DNA from: Klebsiella pneumoniae
Lineage (GTDB): Bacteria > Pseudomonadota > Gammaproteobacteria > Enterobacterales > Enterobacteriaceae
NCBI RefSeq assembly: GCF_000742135.1
Contig: NZ_KN046818.1
Coordinates: 3,105,447-3,169,446, forward strand
Direction: 5' to 3'
DNA: 64,000 nt
The notes below the pieces were generated by a model. That model was not told where the DNA came from. It was given only the letters and a program-made list of their open reading frames with translations, and did not search any database. Below are positions 8,891-15,262 of the stretch, piece by piece; within the stretch, counting starts at the first letter, position 1; every line of letters begins with the position of its first letter. The translations under genes and the position numbers were made by a program.

Positions 8891-8990
8891 CATTCAACAG
8901 CATTCAACAGCATTCAACAGCATTCAACGACACGTAACGACACGTAATGACACGTAACGGCACCCGACAGCACCTAACAATACCTAGCTC
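8891..8990 (+). repeat. Tandem array of 10-bp units (array 1)
   Basis: Ten consecutive units with exact 10-base periodicity. The first four are CATTCAACAG (three identical, then CATTCAACGA), followed by CACGTAACGA, CACGTAATGA, CACGTAACGG, CACCCGACAG, CACCTAACAA and a degenerate TACCTAGCTC. The conserved skeleton is CA(c/t)nnAAC-like with the period of one helical turn, so all units face the same side of the DNA. It lies in the 590-base gene-free stretch between the int operon and alpA. It is a likely binding array for an element protein such as AlpA, integrase or the replication protein, and it is too short in unit to be a CRISPR. Confidence 0.85.
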
Positions 8991-9030
8991 CATCCACGGT
9001 CTCTACTAGGTCATTACTTGCTAACTTTTT

Positions 9031-9090
9031 CCATCTTTGTTCATGGTTATTCATCACTGTTCATCAGCGTTCATCATTGTTCATCTTTGT
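9031..9090 (+). repeat. Tandem array of 10-bp units (array 2), TGTTCATC type
   Basis: Six units with exact 10-base periodicity: CCATCTTTGT, TCATGGTTAT, TCATCACTGT, TCATCAGCGT, TCATCATTGT, TCATCTTTGT. Read across unit borders the recurring core is TGTTCATC, one base away from TGTTCACC, which recurs in the cluster after the primase gene. This makes it a candidate second replication element, like the paired ori/crr iteron sites of phage P4. The remaining bases to alpA (9091-9344) hold no gene I can support. Confidence 0.75.
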
Positions 9091-9344
9091 TATGAACAAT
9101 CCAAGGCGAATCAAATCGTTAAAGAACGGTGATCTTCGGCGAGTTATTGAAATTCATGATTTTTTCTCTCGCGACAGCCGTTGAAATTACTGTGGAAATT
9201 GTTTTCAACAGGGGAGCGTTATCTTGATGGAATTTCTATCTTTCAATGGAATTGCGTGTTCTTTTAAAGGATTCCAGAATCAATGGAAATGCTGGTCGTT
9301 TATCCACTAATCTCTTCGCATAACATTGAAACAGTGGAGGCAGC

Positions 9345-9629
9345 ATGCAAAATATAACCTTTACCCCGCCAAATCCTGAACAACGCCGCACCCTTTTAGA
9401 AGAGTACGGCTTTAAGTTTGATCGCCGAATCCGTGAAGATGAATGCAGCGAGATCACCAGTCTTTCCCGTTCCAGCCGCTGGAAGATGGAACAGCAGGGG
9501 CGCTTCCCTCCGCGCTGTCACTTTGGCCGCAATAGCTGTGCTTGGCTTCTTTCGGATGTGCTCTGGTGGGTTCGTAATCCGCCAGCAGTAGAGAACGTCA
9601 ATAACCCATACAGCCGTAAATCTGCTTAA
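9345..9629 (+). CDS. alpA: AlpA-family regulator / excisionase
   Basis: A 94-residue DNA-binding protein. The middle segment, TSLSRSSRWKMEQQGRFPPRCHFGRNSCAW followed by LLSDVLWWV, is the AlpA/MerR-like winged helix-turn-helix (about residues 36-75): a Ser-Arg-Ser-x-x recognition helix, the GRFP turn, and the hydrophobic helix near the end. The ATG follows an ideal GGAGG at 6-base spacing. In P4-like satellites AlpA/Vis represses int and assists excision, and in gram-negative PICIs AlpA is the switch that starts the replication operon. Here it is first in the right-facing operon that leads to the primase, 21 bases before the next gene, with two 10-bp repeat arrays upstream. Confidence 0.82.
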   Translation: MQNITFTPPNPEQRRTLLEEYGFKFDRRIREDECSEITSLSRSSRWKMEQQGRFPPRCHFGRNSCAWLLSDVLWWVRNPPAVENVNNPYSRKSA

Positions 9630-9649
9630 TTAACCACAGGTAATCTGAG

Positions 9650-10342
9650 ATGAAAAAGATTAATGCCCTCCACGGGCAGGGATTCGCTCACCCTGTAGCC
9701 AGCCAGCACGATATTTCAGCGAACCGTAAACAGGTTATTGCCGGTGACTGGTCGCCCATTAATCGCGGTGAATTTACGCTTGCCGATCTGGGGTTGCGCC
9801 ACAACGGTAACGGGCTGGTGTGGCTGCGTTCCGGCGTGTCCGTGCATGAGGCAGACCATGATGCAGGGATAAGCGGCAAGGACAAGACCAAAGGAAGGGT
9901 TAACGGCCTTCCTTTTGAATTTGTCGGCCAGTGGCAGGAATACCCGACTAAACGCAGCTTTGCCGTTTCAGTATCTACGGAACTACGGCGCCAGTATTAC
10001 CCGGACGATGCCGCATTCAGTAAGGCAATGCGTGAGGCTGGTTATGTTCCGGTGCGCACTCGCAAACTGACCGGAAAGGATGCTCGTTTTTGGCTGTACC
10101 GTGTAACGGGCAATGATAAGGGGGTTGTCGCAGCAGAATCCGCGCCACACAAGGCTTGCGCGCCAGTTGTCCAGACCATATCTAAGCCTCATCCGTGGTT
10201 TAAGCGTGTGGCACTCGATGGTAAATGGCAGTACGTCTACGCAGATCACATCCGCTTTCTGACTAAAAAGCGTCATCGCGTCGATGGTGTTCGGGTTCAG
10301 GGGTATACCGCTGGCGGGCTGAAAGTGGAGGCTATTGTATGA
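9650..10342 (+). CDS. Unknown 230-aa protein of the replication operon
   Basis: I cannot name this 230-residue protein. It is soluble, with a stretch that suggests a compact N-terminal domain (GEFTLADLGLRHNGNGLVWLRSG region, then LPFEFVGQWQEYP) and a basic C-terminus (residues about 180-215, rich in Lys, Arg and His: HIRFLTKKRHRVDG) that could bind nucleic acid. It lies 20 bases after alpA and its stop overlaps the next start (GTATGA). Genes of similar size sit between alpA and the primase in P4-like satellites, so it probably belongs to the regulation or replication module. Its function is unknown to me. Confidence 0.78.
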   Translation: MKKINALHGQGFAHPVASQHDISANRKQVIAGDWSPINRGEFTLADLGLRHNGNGLVWLRSGVSVHEADHDAGISGKDKTKGRVNGLPFEFVGQWQEYPTKRSFAVSVSTELRRQYYPDDAAFSKAMREAGYVPVRTRKLTGKDARFWLYRVTGNDKGVVAAESAPHKACAPVVQTISKPHPWFKRVALDGKWQYVYADHIRFLTKKRHRVDGVRVQGYTAGGLKVEAIV

Positions 10343-11313
10343 CAGGCAAAACAAAGGCGGCCATGCCGGGCCGCCTGAGTCTCAACGCTTTACTGAAACA
10401 TCGCCAGATTACCAGGCTTGCCGCTGGTGGTCAAACCTTGAGCCAACGAAATCCGTACGCACAAATTAACCGCGTACGTTTAACGTACGGACATCGCAAT
10501 CCATTGAAGGAACTTGATTATAACGAATCGTTAGAATCGGCTGGCAACAAACACGAACAGTATTCGGGTTCGCCTGAACATCAACACTGCTTAGGTTCAG
10601 AGGTTCCGACGAATAACGTAGAGAGCTGCGAAGATAACCAACCCTCTTTAAGAGGTGAGCCTCTGCACAACGCATTAAGAGTTGCGCAAAACAACCCCTC
10701 TTTAAGAGGGGCAGTTCACAGCATTACGGAGAGTAACCCTGTTCAGCTTTCAGGTTCCGATCTGGCTTTCTTGCGCTGCTCAGATTTGAGTTTGCGCCCG
10801 CAGGCATCCAGAACCCACGCAGAGAAATTAGCACCGGCGTTATCTGCTTTCTCTCGCTCTACGCTGGCGTCAATCTCTTCAATAAGTTCGTGCGGAAATC
10901 GTATCTTTTTCTGCGCTGATTTAGCGTTTACTGCCTTAGTAGCCATTTACCCTCCTGCGTATAGTGAGGGTACACCATATCAGAAAAATAGCTTGACGTG
11001 TACCCCCACCGAAAATATAGTGGGGGTGCACCTTGAGGTTGAAGATACTCAAGATACAGCGAAGCCCGGCAGTGTTACCAGCACTAACCGGGCCTCTGAC
11101 CACAACGTAACTGAGGCTTACATCATGGCTTGTATACAGCATACCCAAACTCGCCCCAAATATCAGTATCGTTTTCTTGCGCTGAGCGCCATCGGGCGCA
11201 ACGTCATTCACATCACCGCTACCACTGAGCGCGAAGCCCGTGAGCAATCACCGGATGGATGCGTGATGGTATTCGCTGGTCGTCTGCCAGTTCGGGAGGG
11301 GCACCATGCGTGA
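10339..11313 (+). CDS. Icd/Ash-like protein with long variable N-terminal region
   Basis: The frame is open for 324 residues from an ATG that overlaps the previous stop and follows GTGGAGG. Only the C-terminal 62 residues look conserved: MACIQHTQTRPKYQYRFLAL followed by IGRNVIHIT, then REAREQSPDGCVMVFAGRLP, which resembles the C-terminal domain of the Ash / host cell division inhibitor Icd-like proteins of P1 and P4-type elements. An internal ATG at 11125 after CTGAGGC would give exactly this domain. The upstream part contains palindromes, RNA hairpins and an antisense gene, so it may be mainly regulatory. If the homology holds, the short product would affect host division or sugar handling. 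Which start is used is undecided. Confidence 0.6.
   Translation: MTGKTKAAMPGRLSLNALLKHRQITRLAAGGQTLSQRNPYAQINRVRLTYGHRNPLKELDYNESLESAGNKHEQYSGSPEHQHCLGSEVPTNNVESCEDNQPSLRGEPLHNALRVAQNNPSLRGAVHSITESNPVQLSGSDLAFLRCSDLSLRPQASRTHAEKLAPALSAFSRSTLASISSISSCGNRIFFCADLAFTALVAIYPPAYSEGTPYQKNSLTCTPTENIVGVHLEVEDTQDTAKPGSVTSTNRASDHNVTEAYIMACIQHTQTRPKYQYRFLALSAIGRNVIHITATTEREAREQSPDGCVMVFAGRLPVREGHHA
10473..10489. promoter_or_regulatory. Palindromic operator-like site
   Basis: CGTACGTTTAACGTACG is a perfect 17-base palindrome (8-bp arms, one central base). A further half-site CCGTACG lies at 10453-10459. It falls inside the poorly conserved upstream part of the Icd/Ash-like frame, in front of the hairpin region, and looks like a regulator binding site. 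Confidence 0.5.
10643..10711 (+). ncRNA. Candidate C4/CI-type antisense immunity RNA
   Basis: Three adjacent hairpins: CCTCTTTAAGAGG (10643-10655), GCACAAC with GUUGCGC around the loop GCATTAAGA (10665-10687), and CCCCTCTTTAAGAGGGG (10695-10711). The outer two are near-identical palindromes and the middle loop repeats TTAAGAG, so segments can pair between hairpins. In P1 and P4 a small RNA of this kind (C4, CI) is cut from the leader of the icd/kil transcript and pairs with it to block expression. Position upstream of an Icd/Ash-like domain supports this reading; ends and promoter are not defined. Confidence 0.4.
10743..10946 (-). CDS. Ribbon-helix-helix protein, YlcI/YnfO (DUF3950) type, nested antisense
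   Basis: A 67-residue protein on the opposite strand from every other element gene, inside the long Icd/Ash-like frame. The sequence SAQKKIRFPHELIEEIDASV followed by FSAWVLDACGRKL is a ribbon-helix-helix fold (beta strand KIRFP, two helices) of the kind annotated YlcI/YnfO or DUF3950. The start is convincing: AGGAGGG lies 6 bases before the ATG. Upstream are three copies of a GTGnGGGTACACC-type site, which suggests autoregulation. A transcript from it would be antisense to the Icd/Ash-like message. It is probably a small repressor. Confidence 0.78.
   Translation of the reverse strand: MATKAVNAKSAQKKIRFPHELIEEIDASVEREKADNAGANFSAWVLDACGRKLKSEQRKKARSEPES
10960..11032. promoter_or_regulatory. 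Triple operator upstream of the antisense RHH gene
   Basis: TATAGTGAGGGTACACC at 10960-10976 and TATAGTGGGGGTGCACC at 11016-11032 are direct copies 56 bases apart; between them GTGTACCCCCACC at 10998-11010 is the same core inverted. The first copy lies 14 bases before the start of the antisense gene, so bound protein would block its expression. The sites are also upstream of the internal start (11125) of the Icd/Ash-like domain, so one regulator could control both directions. Confidence 0.65.
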
Positions 11314-11500
11314 GCCAATCAGCTTAGACCAGGCAGAATACAAATCAGCGCTGGCCGCTTCACTCTTCGAAACCATCCTGGAAAAAGCCTCTGCTGAATG
11401 TTCAGAAACGCTGCTGAATCTGATTTCTATTGCGTGTGATTTTAATCAGGAAATTCACCGGGCATTAATCGCTGAGCTGGGTATGGGAGAAACGAAATGA
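11306..11500 (+). CDS. Small protein of unknown function (64 aa)
   Basis: I do not recognise this 64-residue, probably all-helical acidic protein (AEYKSALAASLFETILEKAS; LLNLISIACDFNQEIHRALI). The ATG follows an ideal GGGAGGGG and overlaps the end of the preceding frame by 8 bases; its own stop overlaps the next start (ATGA). This tight packing makes it a real member of the primase operon. Confidence 0.7.
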   Translation: MREPISLDQAEYKSALAASLFETILEKASAECSETLLNLISIACDFNQEIHRALIAELGMGETK

Positions 11501-11715
11501 GACAGGTTCCTTTTGAAGTCCTGATGCACGCTGAAAATGCCCTTTCTGAAAGCGAAGGAGCCTATGAGGTTCTCAGCATGTGGCTAGACAGTATTCCTGA
11601 AAGCGAGGAGTTCCACGGTGAAGCGTGCAAGGTAAGCGCAATCATGTCGCTGCTGCATAAATCTATCGGCGAGCTGGTGAAAGCGCGGGAGGCTTACAGT
11701 GAAAAACGCGCCTAA
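11497..11715 (+). CDS. Small protein of unknown function (72 aa)
   Basis: A 72-residue acidic helical protein (FEVLMHAENALSESEGAYEV; EACKVSAIMSLLHKSIGELV), not recognised. It starts at ATGA, overlapping the previous stop by four bases, and overlaps the primase start by 17 bases, so the three reading frames are translationally coupled. Confidence 0.7.
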   Translation: MRQVPFEVLMHAENALSESEGAYEVLSMWLDSIPESEEFHGEACKVSAIMSLLHKSIGELVKAREAYSEKRA

Positions 11716-13450
11716 TGTGAAAACCCTCCCGCGCGACAAAATGGAGGAGGCCATCATCTTTGCTGGAACGGGAGCATGGAAAGCCGCTCAGGATTACCAG
11801 AAAGGGAAGGGCGAGCATGGAGACGATGTTCCGCCTGTGGTTCTGGATCACACCCAACTGGCGGAATTACCACACCTGCGCATTGTTGATAAAGGCCGTC
11901 GATTTGCCCGTGTCTGTCAGGCCGGGCTTATCGAGCAAAACCAAATCAGCATGATTGCAAATAAGTTGTGTGAGGCTGGCGTTACCAATGCTGAGTTTAT
12001 CAACGAACAAGGCGAGAAAGAGGACTGGACGCCATTGATGAAACGTCTGGAAGACGAGCCCCTTATGGTGACTACGAGGGGAAGTGCTACGCCAGCGCTT
12101 AACCAGATGGGAGCCAGCCAGCGCGGGGAAGTTCTGCTTGCTCATTACAATGGCAATCTGGCGATCCATGCTGATTCCGACACGGTTCATCATTACAACG
12201 GCGTGGTGTGGGTTCCGCTTTCGGATAAAGAGCTGCAGCGAGAAATGGCGCAGATTTTTATTGATTCCGAAGTCGCCTATTCGCAGAACGCGATTAAATC
12301 CGCTGTCGATACAATGAAGCTGGGCCTCCCGGTAATGGGTAACACAGCCCGTAACCTGATTGGTTTCAGCAACGGGGTTTTTGATACCCGGTTAGGCCAA
12401 TTTCGACCGCATGATAAAAAGGACTGGCTTATCGTTGCGAGCGAATTGCCATTCAGCGAACCAGCAGAAGGTGAAACTCTGGCAACCCATGCGCCTAACT
12501 TCTGGAAATGGCTCCGCCGCTCTGTGGCGGATAATGACCGAAAAGCAGACCGCGTACTGTCTGCGCTGTTTATGGTGCTGGCGAACCGGTACGACTGGCA
12601 GCTGTTTCTTGAGGTAACGGGGCCGGGCGGAAGTGGTAAAAGTGTCATGGCTGAGATCTGCACGATGCTGGCGGGCAAGGCCAATACGGTATCGGCGAGC
12701 ATGGCGGCGCTGGAGAACCCAAGGGAAAGGGCGCTGGTAGTTGGCTATTCGCTGATTATCATGCCGGATATGACCCGGTACGCTGGCGACGGCGCAGGGA
12801 TTAAAGCTATCACTGGCGGGGATAAGGTGGCTATCGACCCAAAACACAAAGCGCCATATTCAACCCGTATCCCGGCGGTGGTGCTGGCCGTCAATAACAA
12901 TGCTATGACGTTCAGTGACCGCAGCGGCGGTATTTCAAGGCGACGGGTGATTTTCAACTTCACCGAAGTAGTGCCGGAAAACGAACGCGATCCGATGCTG
13001 GCCGAGAAGATTGAAGGAGAGCTTGCGGTAATCATCCGGCATCTGCTTGTGCGCTTTTCCAGCCAGAACGAAGCCAAACAGCTTTTGCATGAGCAGCAGA
13101 AATCAGAAGAAGCGCTGGCCATCAAACGTGAAGGGGATTCACTGGTGGACTTTTGCGGATACCTGATGGCTTCGGTGGTTTGTGATGGAATGCTGATTGG
13201 TAATGCCGAGATCGTGCCATTCAGCCCGCGCCGTTATCTGTATCACGCTTATCTGGCTTACATGCGGGCCAATGGTCTTAGCAAGCCTGTATCGTTAATG
13301 CGGTTCGGTACGGATATGCCAGGCGCAATGGCTGAATATGGCAAGGAGTACCAGAAGCGCAAAACTAAAAATGGCATAAGATCGAACGTCACCCTGCATG
13401 ATGATTCAGAAGACTGGATGCCAATGTGTACCGATACAACAAAAGAATAA
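11699..13450 (+). CDS. P4-alpha/D5-like primase-helicase
   Basis: Replication protein of 583 residues. The second half is an SF3/D5-type helicase: Walker A GPGGSGKS at residues 308-315, Walker B and following motifs around LIIMPDMTRYAGDGAGIKAI, sensor region AVVLAVNNNAMTF and the arginine motif SGGISRRRVIFNF. The first 300 residues hold a linker and the D5 N-terminal domain (SDKELQREMAQIFIDSEVAY). Compared with P4 alpha (777 residues) it is shorter and I see no CHC2-type zinc finger or clear toprim motif, so separate primase activity is uncertain. The start is GTG at 11699, after GGGAGG. It is followed directly by an iteron cluster, consistent with an origin-binding helicase that replicates the excised element. 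Confidence 0.88.
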   Translation: MKNAPNVKTLPRDKMEEAIIFAGTGAWKAAQDYQKGKGEHGDDVPPVVLDHTQLAELPHLRIVDKGRRFARVCQAGLIEQNQISMIANKLCEAGVTNAEFINEQGEKEDWTPLMKRLEDEPLMVTTRGSATPALNQMGASQRGEVLLAHYNGNLAIHADSDTVHHYNGVVWVPLSDKELQREMAQIFIDSEVAYSQNAIKSAVDTMKLGLPVMGNTARNLIGFSNGVFDTRLGQFRPHDKKDWLIVASELPFSEPAEGETLATHAPNFWKWLRRSVADNDRKADRVLSALFMVLANRYDWQLFLEVTGPGGSGKSVMAEICTMLAGKANTVSASMAALENPRERALVVGYSLIIMPDMTRYAGDGAGIKAITGGDKVAIDPKHKAPYSTRIPAVVLAVNNNAMTFSDRSGGISRRRVIFNFTEVVPENERDPMLAEKIEGELAVIIRHLLVRFSSQNEAKQLLHEQQKSEEALAIKREGDSLVDFCGYLMASVVCDGMLIGNAEIVPFSPRRYLYHAYLAYMRANGLSKPVSLMRFGTDMPGAMAEYGKEYQKRKTKNGIRSNVTLHDDSEDWMPMCTDTTKE

Positions 13451-13480
13451 AGGCGGGGAAAATTAAAAGTAATGGGATAA

Positions 13481-13711
13481 GTGTTCACCACTGTTCACCA
13501 TGTATAAAAATCATTAAATAACAATATGTTAATGGGTGAACACTTTTTTATGAAGTGTTCACCAAGTATTCACCTGTTCACCCTGTTTTATCTTTTCCTC
13601 AGTTTGAGGTGAAGGGTTGGGTGAACACTAGTGAACACCTGAAAGAATAGTATTCACCCTGTAACTATATGAATTTAATTAATAAATTATCAAAGGTGAA
13701 CAGGTGAACAC
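13481..13711. other. Candidate replication origin with TGTTCACC / GGTGAACA iterons
   Basis: About eleven copies of an 8-base core in both orientations: TGTTCACC near 13482, 13492, 13556 and 13572, ATTCACC variants at 13568 and 13652, and GGTGAACA or GTGAACAC at 13535, 13619, 13631, 13695 and 13703. Several are paired head to head or tandem, with AT-rich DNA between them. The core matches what I recall of the type I iterons (GGTGAACAG) bound by P4 alpha at ori and crr. Position straight after the primase gene supports an origin. There is no credible gene from 13451 to 14050. Confidence 0.75.
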
Positions 13712-13855
13712 TTAAACGTATATTTTTTAATTTTATTGAGCAACGCAGGATCACTTCCAGCCTGGAATACCTGGGATCAATCATGGAACACGCACCGTGG
13801 AATATTAAAAGCTAATATTTTTGTAAATTATTTGTATTCATGTTTACTCATTCTT

Positions 13856-13883
13856 ACCCCCGTCTTTTGCGGGGGTTTTCTTT
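13856..13883 (+). terminator. Terminator of the replication operon
   Basis: CCCCCG - TCTTTTG - CGGGGG followed by TTTTCTTT. It separates the primase/origin region from the head operon, so the head genes need their own promoter or antitermination. Confidence 0.85.
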
Positions 13884-13917
13884 ATATTTTTCATGTATAT
13901 CTTGAAGAGTGGCACTC

Positions 13918-14022
13918 AGACGTGAGCCGCCACTGGCCGTTAAGTCAAGCTGTAGCGAGTACAGCCTGCGAGAGGCAGAAAAAGATTTAACGGCCTCCCC
14001 TCCAAGCGCTGGTTTCACGTCT
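13918..14022 (+). ncRNA. Multibranched RNA fold upstream of the capsid gene
   Basis: A nested set of helices ends 28 bases before the capsid ATG. Outer stem: AGACGTGA (13918-13925) with TCACGTCT (14015-14022). Inner stem: 12 pairs with one G-U, GGCCGTTAAGTC (13935-13946) with GATTTAACGGCC (13984-13995). Inside this, two hairpins: GCTGTA-GCGAG-TACAGC (13949-13965) and CTGC-GAGAG-GCAG (13966-13978), joined by an A-rich strand. The arrangement is far more complete than chance would give in 105 bases. It could be a leader controlling capsid expression, a put-like antitermination RNA, or a DNA/RNA packaging structure. I know no family it matches. Confidence 0.6.
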
Positions 14023-14050
14023 CTACATTAATTGATACGGAAACCACTCC

Positions 14051-15211
14051 ATGAAGAAACTACTCGAATTACGCCAGCAGAAAGCCGCACTCAAAACACA
14101 GATGCGTTCCATGCTGGACAAAGCCGACACCGAAAAGCGCAGCCTGAACGAAGAAGAGGGCAAAAAGTTCGACGAACTCCGCGCACAGGCTGATGCGCTT
14201 GAAGTTGAAATCAACCGCCTTGAAGCCGTCGCCGAAGATCAGCGCAATCTGCCTGGTACTTCCGTTGAAGGTGATCCAGTAAGCAACGACGAGCTGCGCC
14301 ACTACATCATGACCGGTGATACCCGTTCTCTCTCCACGCTGGTGCAGGCTGACGGCGGTTATACCGTTATCCCTGAGCTGGACAAAGAGATTATGCGCCA
14401 GTTGCAGGATGATAGCGTGATGCGCTCCATCGCAACGGTGAAGACCACCAAAACCAACGAATACCAGAAGCTGGTATCTGTGGGCGGCACTACCGTTAAT
14501 CGTGGTACCGAAGGTGAGGCACGTACCGAAACCAGTACGCCGAAGATGGAGCGCGTTGATATCAAACTCAACCCGATCTACGCCTACCCGAAAACCACTC
14601 AGGAGATTCTCGACTTCTCCGAGGTGGATATTTTGGGCTGGCTGTCTTCTGAAATTGCCGACACCTTCACCGCGACCGAAGAAAGCGACTTTGTGAACGG
14701 CGACGGTGATAAAAAATCCAAAGGCTTCCTGTCTTACCCTCGCGCGGCCACTGCCGACAAAACCCGTCCGTTCGGTACGCTGGAGAAGATGGAAGCGGCT
14801 GACGTTTCCTCTGATGGCCTGATCGACCTGCTGTATAAGCTGAAAGCCAAATACCGCAAAAACGCCGTATGGGTGATGAACTCCAACACCGCAGCCAAAC
14901 TGCAAAAGCTGAAAAACGGCAACGGGGATTACATCTGGCGCGATCGTCTGGTTGCCGGTTCTCCCGATACCCTGCTGGGCCGTCCGGTTCAGTACCTTGA
15001 AACCATGCCTGATGCTGATGCCGGAGAAGCGTTCCTCGCGGTTGGCGACTTCAAGCGCGGTTACTTCATCGTGGATCACACTACTGGTGTGCGTACCCGC
15101 CCTGACAACATCACCGAGCCGGGCTTCTATAAGGTTCACACCGATAAATATCTGGGCGGCGGCGTGGTGGACTCCAACGCGATCAAGATTCTGGAGCTTG
15201 CTGGTTCCTGA
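14051..15211 (+). CDS. Major capsid protein, HK97 fold
   Basis: Structural head protein of 386 residues. The N-terminal 70 residues form a charged coiled coil (LLELRQQKAALKTQMRSMLD; LEVEINRLEAVAEDQ), the scaffolding delta domain that is cleaved during maturation. The rest is a typical HK97-type capsid domain (VIPELDKEIMRQLQDDSVMR; VWVMNSNTAAKLQKLKNGNG; LLGRPVQYLETMPDADAG; AVGDFKRGYFIVD). It is the first gene of the head operon, with the protease after it, the reverse of the common portal-protease-capsid order and typical of capsid-forming satellites. The ATG at 14051 gives the expected N-terminus, though the ribosome site is weak (GATACGGAAACC). Confidence 0.94.
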   Translation: MKKLLELRQQKAALKTQMRSMLDKADTEKRSLNEEEGKKFDELRAQADALEVEINRLEAVAEDQRNLPGTSVEGDPVSNDELRHYIMTGDTRSLSTLVQADGGYTVIPELDKEIMRQLQDDSVMRSIATVKTTKTNEYQKLVSVGGTTVNRGTEGEARTETSTPKMERVDIKLNPIYAYPKTTQEILDFSEVDILGWLSSEIADTFTATEESDFVNGDGDKKSKGFLSYPRAATADKTRPFGTLEKMEAADVSSDGLIDLLYKLKAKYRKNAVWVMNSNTAAKLQKLKNGNGDYIWRDRLVAGSPDTLLGRPVQYLETMPDADAGEAFLAVGDFKRGYFIVDHTTGVRTRPDNITEPGFYKVHTDKYLGGGVVDSNAIKILELAGS

Positions 15212-15222
15212 TTCGACGTGTG

Positions 15223-15241
15223 AGGGGCTTCGGCCCCTTTC
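15223..15241 (+). terminator. Attenuator-like hairpin between capsid and protease
   Basis: AGGGGC - TTCG - GCCCCT followed by TTTCT, in the 51-base gap. The stem has a stable UUCG loop but a short T run, so it should stop only part of the transcripts and leave capsid mRNA in excess over the genes downstream. Confidence 0.6.
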
Positions 15242-15262
15242 TGCCCTCTGTGGAGTCCAATA

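Noticed and set aside
8891..9090. Possible CRISPR array
   Set aside because: Units are 10 bases with no spacers, and there are no cas genes. It is a tandem binding-site array.
13736..13990. 84-codon frame between the origin and the capsid gene
   Set aside because: It starts with TTG without a ribosome site and runs through a terminator and the RNA fold.
14069..15139. Long open frame of 356 codons antisense to the capsid gene
   Set aside because: It is a shadow of the capsid gene's codon use; it has no ribosome site and no recognisable protein features.
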